From NCBI GenBank assembly GCA_012963565.1, contig DTVJ01000168.1, positions 1 through 6,271 of the forward strand: a stretch of DNA of 6,271 bases. The letters are read 5' to 3'. Below the pieces are notes generated by a model. That model was not told the origin of the DNA. It saw only the letters and a list, made by a program, of their open reading frames with translations, and made no database searches. Numbering within the stretch: the stretch's first letter is position 1; the number at the start of each line of letters is the position of its first letter. Shown here piece by piece: positions 1-5,621 of this stretch. Origin of the DNA: Piscirickettsiaceae bacterium (GTDB lineage: Bacteria > Pseudomonadota > Gammaproteobacteria > PS1 > Pseudothioglobaceae). The translations under genes and the position numbers were made by a program.

Positions 1-2
1 AA

Positions 3-92
3 GAATTATACGCGTTATTTCCAAAAGGTCCTGCTAAGCAAGCCGGTAAGGTTGCGGGCCTACCTGAAACTAAGCGTAAAGGCGGCTACTAA
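3..92 (+). CDS. C-terminal end of an unrecognised protein (5' end outside window)
   Basis: Frame 3 is open from the window edge to a TAA at 90-92 and encodes 29 residues, beginning ELYALFPKGPAKQAG and ending KRKGGY. The tail is rich in Lys, Gly and Pro and strongly basic, with no membrane segment. The frame is preferred because its codons look ordinary for this AT-rich genome and its stop lies 22 nt before a strong intrinsic terminator, as expected for a gene end. Plus-strand frame 1 is also open here but runs into the terminator hairpin, and frame 2 is closed. I do not recognise the family from so short a piece and assign no function. The gene converges on the aromatic operon and shares its terminator. 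Confidence is moderate that it is coding and nil on function. Confidence 0.6.
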   Translation, partial: ELYALFPKGPAKQAGKVAGLPETKRKGGY

Positions 93-107
93 ACTATTCT
101 CTAATAC

Positions 108-137
108 AAAAAAAGGCGCTCGTTGAGCGCCTTTTTT
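108..137. terminator. Bidirectional rho-independent terminator between convergent genes
   Basis: A perfect 7-bp GC-rich stem, GGCGCTC (115-121) pairing with GAGCGCC (125-131), encloses a 3-nt GTT loop. It is preceded by seven A (108-114) and followed by six T (132-137). Transcripts on either strand therefore end in a hairpin plus U-run. On the plus strand it follows the stop of the partial gene by 22 nt; on the minus strand it follows the aroA stop by about 18 nt. This marks the 3' end of the serC-aroA operon, with aroA as its last gene. Confidence 0.93.
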
Positions 138-155
138 AATACTTTAATTTTGTAA

Positions 156-1457
156 TTAAACCTCAGTAATGTCCATACCTGCTGTATTGCTAAGTTCAAC
201 AAAGCTAGGGAATGAGGTCATAACATTGTCGACACCATCAATTTCAATCGTATGTTCACACCTTAAAGAAGCAATTGCAAATGACATCGAGATACGATGA
301 TCATGATGTGACTTAATAATATCAGTTGGTTTTTGGAATTTTCCACCTTGAATCTTAATACCATCTTCTAGCACTTCGTTATCAATACCCAAAATACTTA
401 AACCATCTGCCATCACCTGAATACGGTCTGATTCTTTAACTCTTAATTCTTTTGCACCAGTCAGAATAGTTTCTCCCTCAGCACAACTAGCAGCAATAAA
501 CATTACTGGGAATTCATCAATAGCAAGTGGTACTAATTCTTCTGGAATATGAATACCTTTTAACTGTGCAGATTGAATACGAATATCGGCCAATAATTCA
601 CCGCCAATTTCACGTTCATTCATTAAGTTCAGGTTTGCACCCATCAATTTTAAAATATCGATCACACCAGTTCGAGTTGGATTAACGTTTACACCCATCA
701 ATGTAATATCGGCCTTTGGTGCAATACTTGCTGCCACCATGAAAAATGCTGAAGAGGAAATATCGCTTGGCACCTGAATTTCAGTTGCTGTTAACTCACC
801 CCCACCTGTGAGACACATTTGATTGTTATTAACATTCACTTCATAACCCAAACCCTTTAACATACGCTCTGTATGGTCTCGTGTTGGTGCTGGCTCAGTT
901 ACACAAGTATCGCCATCGGCATACAAACCTGCCAAAAGCACACAAGATTTCACCTGTGCGGAAGCAACCGGCAAGTCATAATGAATACCTTTTAGTTTTT
1001 GTCCACCAGTAATTTTAAGTGGTGGCTTACCATCGTTGCTTTTAATGACCGCACCCATCTCAGTGAGTGGATTAATCACCCTGCCCATTGGGCGTTTTGA
1101 AAGTGACTCATCACCATGCAACTCACAATCAAAGGCTTGTGCCGCCAATATGCCAGACATTAAACGAATAGAGGTACCAGAGTTGCCTAAATCTAGTGGC
1201 GCTGAAGGTTTTTTCAAGCCATTAATACCAACACCATGAATGGTTACATTATCACCATCACGCTCAATTTTGACACCCATAGCCTGAAATGCTTTTAGCG
1301 TTGATAAGGCATCTTCACCCTCTAAAAAGCCAGTTACTTTGGTGACACCATTAGCAAGTGATCCCAACATAATAGAACGATGAGAAATCGACTTGTCACC
1401 TGGTACTTTTAAATTGCCAGACAATGAATTGGCTGGTTTTGCAATAAATTTACTCAT
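156..1457 (-). CDS. aroA: 3-phosphoshikimate 1-carboxyvinyltransferase (EPSP synthase)
   Basis: Sixth step of the shikimate pathway: transfers enolpyruvate from PEP to shikimate 3-phosphate, giving EPSP in the cytoplasm. The 433-residue product is full length for the family. Visible motifs are PGDKSISHR (19-27), LGNSGTSIRL (90-99), KRPMGR (121-126), SAQVK (166-170), RDHTE (193-197), NPTRTG (259-264), IDEFP with the likely catalytic D314 (313-317), LRVKESDRI with E342 (338-346) and HHDHRIS (384-390). SAQVK, RDHTE and NPTRTG resemble the class II enzymes (CP4-like) more than E. coli AroA. G94, in the PEP-binding loop, is the ordinary glycine and not the alanine that gives CP4 its glyphosate tolerance. 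The ATG lies 6 nt after the tyrA stop, with only a weak purine-rich ribosome site (GAAAGA, 1468-1473), so translation probably depends on tyrA. It is the last gene of the operon. In pseudomonads the equivalent gene is fused to tyrA; here the two are separate. Confidence 0.97.
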   Translation of the reverse strand: MSKFIAKPANSLSGNLKVPGDKSISHRSIMLGSLANGVTKVTGFLEGEDALSTLKAFQAMGVKIERDGDNVTIHGVGINGLKKPSAPLDLGNSGTSIRLMSGILAAQAFDCELHGDESLSKRPMGRVINPLTEMGAVIKSNDGKPPLKITGGQKLKGIHYDLPVASAQVKSCVLLAGLYADGDTCVTEPAPTRDHTERMLKGLGYEVNVNNNQMCLTGGGELTATEIQVPSDISSSAFFMVAASIAPKADITLMGVNVNPTRTGVIDILKLMGANLNLMNEREIGGELLADIRIQSAQLKGIHIPEELVPLAIDEFPVMFIAASCAEGETILTGAKELRVKESDRIQVMADGLSILGIDNEVLEDGIKIQGGKFQKPTDIIKSHHDHRISMSFAIASLRCEHTIEIDGVDNVMTSFPSFVELSNTAGMDITEV

Positions 1458-1463
1458 ATTTAT

Positions 1464-2318
1464 TTAGTCTTTCAACCAACTATCGCGTGCAGATTTTGCA
1501 TCTGAGAATAGCTTTTCTAAATCTTCCGATTGATTATTTTCAATTAAGGTTGATAACTTATCTAGCGCTTGTTGGTAGCCTTTAATATGTTTAACAATAT
1601 CTGTAGGATTATTAAGGCAAATATCACGCCACATAATGGAATCACTCGATGCAATACGTGAAAAATCCTTAAAGCCACCTGCCGCATAATCACAAGCATC
1701 AGGGTTTTTAGTAATCAAATAGTCCATTAATCCAAAGGCCAGCATATGTGGTAAATGTGAAGTCATTGCCAATAAATCGTCATGTTTCTGATGTGTCATC
1801 GTTTCAACTTGTGCTCCTAATGTTTGCCATAGTTCCGTTACCTTTTCTATTGCTTTAGTATCAGCGTTATCTTCTGGTGTTAGAATCACACGCTTATTGT
1901 TAAATAACTCACCATCGCTAGATTCAACACCGCTTTTTTCTTTTCCGGCAATCGGATGAGCAGGAATAAATCTTGCAGGCACTTCACCAAAGACAGATTG
2001 TGCAATACTTACCACACTACCTTTGGTACTGCCCACATCTGAAATAATCACCGACTCATCAACATAAGGCTTGATTAACTTTAAAACAGCTCCAAAGCTG
2101 TCAACTGGGGTAGCAATCAGCACCATCTCTGCATCTTTTAAAGCAATGACAATATCCAAGCTATATTCATCAATAACATTAAGCGCTTGGGCCTTAATCA
2201 GATTCTCTTCATTTCTACCAAAGCCAACAATGGTTTTAACTTGATTGGATTTTTTTAATCCAGCAGCAAACGAACCGCCAATTAATCCAACGCCGATAAT
2301 ACAAATCTTATCCATCAT
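1464..2318 (-). CDS. tyrA: Prephenate (or cyclohexadienyl) dehydrogenase
   Basis: Oxidatively decarboxylates prephenate to 4-hydroxyphenylpyruvate, and/or arogenate to tyrosine, in tyrosine synthesis. The 284-residue protein has an N-terminal Rossmann fold with GVGLIGGS (9-16), IATPVD (68-73) and ISDVGSTKG (92-100). The catalytic His is in AHPIAGKEKSGVE (H121), and an all-helical C-terminal half carries SHLPHMLA (187-194) and FKDFSRIASSD (216-226). There is no chorismate mutase domain, no C-terminal ACT domain and no fused EPSP synthase; the length matches a stand-alone catalytic core. The second beta strand ends in VGFGRN (31-36), where NAD-specific relatives often have an Asp, so cofactor preference is uncertain. 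Whether the substrate is prephenate or arogenate cannot be read from sequence. The ATG overlaps the hisC stop as ATGA and no Shine-Dalgarno is visible, pointing to translational coupling. A second ATG follows at once, so the start is ambiguous by one codon. Confidence 0.95.
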   Translation of the reverse strand: MMDKICIIGVGLIGGSFAAGLKKSNQVKTIVGFGRNEENLIKAQALNVIDEYSLDIVIALKDAEMVLIATPVDSFGAVLKLIKPYVDESVIISDVGSTKGSVVSIAQSVFGEVPARFIPAHPIAGKEKSGVESSDGELFNNKRVILTPEDNADTKAIEKVTELWQTLGAQVETMTHQKHDDLLAMTSHLPHMLAFGLMDYLITKNPDACDYAAGGFKDFSRIASSDSIMWRDICLNNPTDIVKHIKGYQQALDKLSTLIENNQSEDLEKLFSDAKSARDSWLKD

Positions 2319-3379
2319 AAAATTGATTTAAATGCATCAAGAAATTCTTCATTCTCAATTCTAGTGCCTACTGAAACTCTCAAATATCCCTCCATCTCAA
2401 CAGGACGCACAATAAAACCTTTTTCTAATAACTTTTGATAAATAGAGCTAGCATCATTCACTTCAACAGCAACGAAATTTGCAAAGGATGGAATGTATGA
2501 CAAACCTAATTTATCGAATCCTTGAGAGAGTTGTAGTAAACCATTTTTATTGGCAGCCACCGATCTGACTAAAAATGCCTCGTCAGACAAAGCTGCTACT
2601 GCTGCACTTTGGGCAATATGGTTAACATTAAACGGCTGACGAATTCGATTTAAATAATCAGCAATCTTATGATTAGAAATAGAATAACCTACTCTTAGAC
2701 CAGCCAATCCATAGGCTTTAGAGAAAGTACGGGTAATCACCAAATTATCAAACTCTTGCAACCATTGAATGGCATTATCAGTAGCATCTAAATACTCAAA
2801 ATAAGCTTGGTCTAACACCACAATTATCGAGCTTGACACCTTCGATAAAAAAGCATAAATGGCATCATCACTCAACAACGTACCTGTTGGATTATTTGGA
2901 TTAGCAATAAAAATGAGTTTGGTATTTTCGCTGATTGCTTCATGCATTGCATCAAGATCATGGCCGAATTCGTTGGCTGGGGTAACAACTGCTTTAGCGC
3001 CTAATGCCTGAGTAACTAATGGGTAAACCACAAAAGCATACTGAGAGAAAATAACTTCATCGTTAGCGCTACATAGGTAGGCTCTGGCTAATAATTCTAA
3101 AATATCATTCGAACCATTGCCTAAAGTAATGTCTTCGAGACTAACTGATAAATACTCGCTAATGGCCTGTTTAAGCTCAAAGCCATTACCGTCTGGATAT
3201 CGACCTACTTCAGTTGCAGCTTGCTGTATCGCCTCTAATGCTTTTGGACCTGCGCCCAGAGGATTTTCATTACTGGCCAATTTAACAATGTGCTCTAGAC
3301 CAAGTTCACGTTGTAATTCACTAATGGGCTTTCCTCCCTGATACGGACTCAGGGAAAGTAATGATTCACAAACACTCAT
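2315..3379 (-). CDS. hisC: Histidinol-phosphate aminotransferase-type enzyme, likely also aromatic aminotransferase
   Basis: PLP-dependent fold-type I aminotransferase. It interconverts imidazole acetol phosphate and histidinol phosphate, and in this gene context probably also transaminates phenylpyruvate, 4-hydroxyphenylpyruvate or prephenate. The 354 residues are full length. Motifs are LSPYQGGKP (10-18), ASNENPLG (35-42), LGNGSND (86-92, cofactor phosphate binding), ANPNNPTG (159-166), LDQAYFEY (189-196, with D190 and Y193), TRTFSKAYGLAGLRVGY (216-232, with Schiff-base K221 and R229) and LRVSVG (333-338, carboxylate-binding R334). It sits between pheA and tyrA with no other his gene nearby. 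That is the position of the broad-specificity HisC paralogue (HisHb) in the Pseudomonas-type supraoperon, so an aromatic role is a reasonable inference. The ATG overlaps the pheA stop (ATGA) and lacks a clear ribosome site, so it is probably coupled to pheA. Whether the genome has a second hisC cannot be seen here. Confidence 0.95.
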   Translation of the reverse strand: MSVCESLLSLSPYQGGKPISELQRELGLEHIVKLASNENPLGAGPKALEAIQQAATEVGRYPDGNGFELKQAISEYLSVSLEDITLGNGSNDILELLARAYLCSANDEVIFSQYAFVVYPLVTQALGAKAVVTPANEFGHDLDAMHEAISENTKLIFIANPNNPTGTLLSDDAIYAFLSKVSSSIIVVLDQAYFEYLDATDNAIQWLQEFDNLVITRTFSKAYGLAGLRVGYSISNHKIADYLNRIRQPFNVNHIAQSAAVAALSDEAFLVRSVAANKNGLLQLSQGFDKLGLSYIPSFANFVAVEVNDASSIYQKLLEKGFIVRPVEMEGYLRVSVGTRIENEEFLDAFKSIL

Positions 3380-4455
3380 AAAACTGCAACAGGGTAAGAA
3401 CCTAAAATATCCACTTTAAGCACTATATCGGCTACTTGTTCAAGAGCAGTTTGCACATGTGCTTCTTGCTGATGACCTTCAATATCAATTAAGAATAAGT
3501 ACTCCCACTTCACACCCGGAATTGGATGACGTGCGAGTTGTACCATATTAATTCCCTGCTCTTTGAAAGGTGCTAGTAAATCAAGCAGAGCGCCAGATTT
3601 GTGTTTAGTCACTACTAAAATAGAAGTTTTGTCTTCACCCGAAGGTGGAACATCTTCCTTACTAAGTACCAAGAAACGAGTGACATTGCCTGTTTGGTCT
3701 TCGATGTTTTTAGCCACCCTTTCTAAGCCATATAGACCTAGTGCCGCCTCCGATGCTATCGCTGCTGCATTCGGCTCATCTTTAACAATACGTGCTGCTA
3801 AGGCATTCGATGCAACTGGTTTCAACTGAGCATTCGGATGATGATTACTCAACCAACGCTGACACTGATCAAGTGCTTGCTGATGGGCGTAAATTGCTTT
3901 GATTTCTTGAGATTGATCCGCCATCATTAACTGATGTTGAATAGAGATTTCAACCTCGCCACAAATCTTCAAGCTTTGAGAGTAAAGCATGTCAACGGTA
4001 CCACCAATCACTCCGTTAGAAGAGTTTTCAATCGGCACCACGCCATAATGCGCATTACCCTTCTCAACTTGATGGAATATTTCATCAATGCTGCCACAAT
4101 CTAGTGTCGACACTGCATGACCAAAATGCTTTAGTGCAGCTTCTTGCGTAAATGTACCTTCAGGGCCTAAATAAGCAACATTTAAAGGTTGTTCTAAAGC
4201 AAGACAGGCAGACATAATCTCACGGAAGATATGCGCCATATCTTTGTCTTTTAGTGAGCTATCGTTTCTATCAATAATCGCCCTAAGAACTTGCGCTTCC
4301 CTTTCAGGGCGGTAAAAAACACTTTGATCATCTGAGGCTTTCTTAACTTCCGCTACGGCTGAGGCAAGTTCGGCGCGATTGCCAATTAGTGACTGGATAT
4401 TTTTATCCAGCGCATCAATTTCAACTCTTAATTCAGCAAGCGTTTTTTTTGACAT
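3376..4455 (-). CDS. pheA: Bifunctional chorismate mutase / prephenate dehydratase (P-protein)
   Basis: Converts chorismate to prephenate and then to phenylpyruvate for phenylalanine synthesis. The 359-residue protein has three parts. Residues 1-90 are an AroQ-type chorismate mutase with R10, R27, K38, the RPERE segment (49-53) and Q89. Residues about 91-268 are the prephenate dehydratase, starting NVAYLGPEGTFTQEAA, with GVVPIENSSNGVIGGT (138-153) and the catalytic NVTRF (257-261). Residues about 275-355 are a regulatory ACT domain with GALLDLLAPF (288-297) and WEYLFLIDIEGH (317-328). In most P-proteins the ACT domain carries an ESRP (or ETRP) motif for phenylalanine feedback; here the aligned residues are ARHP (308-311), so feedback may be weakened or altered. 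The start is supported by AGGA six bases upstream, overlapping the serA stop. An A8 run lies in codons 2-4. Identity is certain; regulation is inferred. Confidence 0.97.
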   Translation of the reverse strand: MSKKTLAELRVEIDALDKNIQSLIGNRAELASAVAEVKKASDDQSVFYRPEREAQVLRAIIDRNDSSLKDKDMAHIFREIMSACLALEQPLNVAYLGPEGTFTQEAALKHFGHAVSTLDCGSIDEIFHQVEKGNAHYGVVPIENSSNGVIGGTVDMLYSQSLKICGEVEISIQHQLMMADQSQEIKAIYAHQQALDQCQRWLSNHHPNAQLKPVASNALAARIVKDEPNAAAIASEAALGLYGLERVAKNIEDQTGNVTRFLVLSKEDVPPSGEDKTSILVVTKHKSGALLDLLAPFKEQGINMVQLARHPIPGVKWEYLFLIDIEGHQQEAHVQTALEQVADIVLKVDILGSYPVAVL

Positions 4456-4461
4456 TTTTTA

Positions 4462-4465
4462 TCCT
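4462..4465 (-). promoter_or_regulatory. Ribosome binding site of pheA
   Basis: On the minus strand AGGA begins inside the TAG stop of serA and is followed by six bases before the pheA ATG. It fixes the pheA start and is one of only two clear Shine-Dalgarno sequences in the operon, the other being that of serA. Confidence 0.7.
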
Positions 4466-5621
4466 AAATACCCCTAACGGTTAGTATCCCATCAACTTGT
4501 TTTAAATTATCAAGTACTGTATCAGAAATCTCACTCTCCAGGTCAACTAAAGTATAAGCAACTCCATCCCTTGACTTGTTCAACATATCAACGATATTAG
4601 CGCCTGCTTCAGCAATTGCCGTTGAGATTTGACCTACCATATTTGGTACATTTTTATGTGTGATTGCAAGACGCTCTTTACCGGCTCTCGGCATTAAAAC
4701 TTCAGGAAAATTAACTGAATTCATAATATTACCATTTTCAATATAGTCTTTAACTTGGTTAGCCACCATAATTGCACAATTGTCTTCCGCCTCAGCCGTT
4801 GATGCACCCAAGTGAGGTAATGCAATCACTCTGTCGTGATTTTTCATTTCATCAATCGGGAAATCCGTTACGTAATATTTTACTTTTCCACTGTCTAGTG
4901 CTTTTTCTAATGCAGCTTCATCAACTATACCATCTCTAGCAAAGTTAAGAATGGTTGCACCTTCTGGCAATAAGGCAATGCGCTCTTCGTTCAATATATT
5001 TTTAGTAGCTTCAACTAACGGCACATGGAACGACACAAAATCACTCTGTGAAAATAACTCATCCACACTTAGCGCTTGATTAACATCCGCTGATAGCTTC
5101 CATGCACTTTTAATGGTGATGCTAGGATCAAAACCAATCACATTCATACCCAGTGCGTGAGCTGCATTTGCGATTTGCACACCAATTGCACCCAAGCCAA
5201 CAATACCTAGTGTTTTGCCAGGTAATTCTGAACCTGCATAATTTTTCTTACCATCTTCCACTGCAGTTTTTAAATTGTCTAATGGAAGATCGTTAACATA
5301 ACTCCAAGCTTGGCAAATATTACGACTAGCAAGTAGCATTGAACTAATTACTAGTTCTTTTACCGCATTAGCATTAGCACCTGGCGCGTTAAACACCACA
5401 ACACCTTTGTCACTCATTTTATCAAGTGGGATATTATTTACACCCGCACCAGCACGACCAACAGCTTTTAAATTATCACCAATTTCCATATCATGCATTT
5501 TTGCACTACGCACTAAAATCGCATCCGGGTTAGCCACTTCAGAAGACACTTCGTATCTATCTCTCGGTAATTTTTCTAAACCAACTGGTGAGATATTGTT
5601 TAACGTTTGAATCTTAACCAT
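4464..5621 (-). CDS. serA: D-3-phosphoglycerate dehydrogenase, short ACT-containing type
   Basis: Oxidises 3-phosphoglycerate to 3-phosphohydroxypyruvate, the first step of serine synthesis; SerC, encoded immediately upstream, takes the product. The 385 residues contain a split substrate domain (ILVRSAKMHDMEI 35-47; GRAGAGVNNIPL 55-66; NAPGANANAVKEL 78-90), a Rossmann domain with VGLGAIG (141-147) and D165 after the second strand (favouring NAD), catalytic R229 in NFARDGIVDE (226-235) and H270 in ALPHLGAST (267-275). A C-terminal ACT domain starts near 317 (LAITHKNVPNMVGQ). It is shorter than E. coli SerA (about 410) and belongs to the 'YVTDFP' subgroup (250-255) familiar from Firmicutes and Bacteroidetes. 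In place of the usual DVFPxEP it has TDFPIDE, so the catalytic acid is D257 or E258. AAGGA nine bases upstream supports the start, and the ATG overlaps the serC stop by one base. Its place inside the supraoperon is unusual. Identity is secure from domains and context. Confidence 0.95.
   Translation of the reverse strand: MVKIQTLNNISPVGLEKLPRDRYEVSSEVANPDAILVRSAKMHDMEIGDNLKAVGRAGAGVNNIPLDKMSDKGVVVFNAPGANANAVKELVISSMLLASRNICQAWSYVNDLPLDNLKTAVEDGKKNYAGSELPGKTLGIVGLGAIGVQIANAAHALGMNVIGFDPSITIKSAWKLSADVNQALSVDELFSQSDFVSFHVPLVEATKNILNEERIALLPEGATILNFARDGIVDEAALEKALDSGKVKYYVTDFPIDEMKNHDRVIALPHLGASTAEAEDNCAIMVANQVKDYIENGNIMNSVNFPEVLMPRAGKERLAITHKNVPNMVGQISTAIAEAGANIVDMLNKSRDGVAYTLVDLESEISDTVLDNLKQVDGILTVRGI

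Noticed and set aside
1..126. Plus-strand frame 1 open to a TGA at 124-126
   Set aside because: It runs through the terminator hairpin, whereas frame 3 ends cleanly before it with more typical codons.
1036..1239. Plus-strand open frame of 67 codons
   Set aside because: Antisense to conserved aroA coding sequence, no ribosome site, no family resemblance.
2300..2340. Possible internal promoter before tyrA
   Set aside because: The AT-rich stretch is within hisC coding sequence and I see no convincing -35/-10 pair; the ATGA overlap argues for coupled translation.
3117..3341. Plus-strand open frame of 74 codons
   Set aside because: Shadow of hisC; it lies opposite the conserved N-terminal region, and its content follows from hisC codons.
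3563..3829. Plus-strand open frame of 88 codons
   Set aside because: Shadow of pheA opposite the dehydratase and ACT domains; no initiation signal.
4443..4450. A8 run at the start of pheA as a possible programmed slippage site
   Set aside because: It simply encodes Ser-Lys-Lys at the N-terminus, the downstream frame is continuous and full length, and no second product is suggested.
5407..5610. Plus-strand open frame of 67 codons
   Set aside because: Antisense to the N-terminal part of serA, which is clearly conserved.
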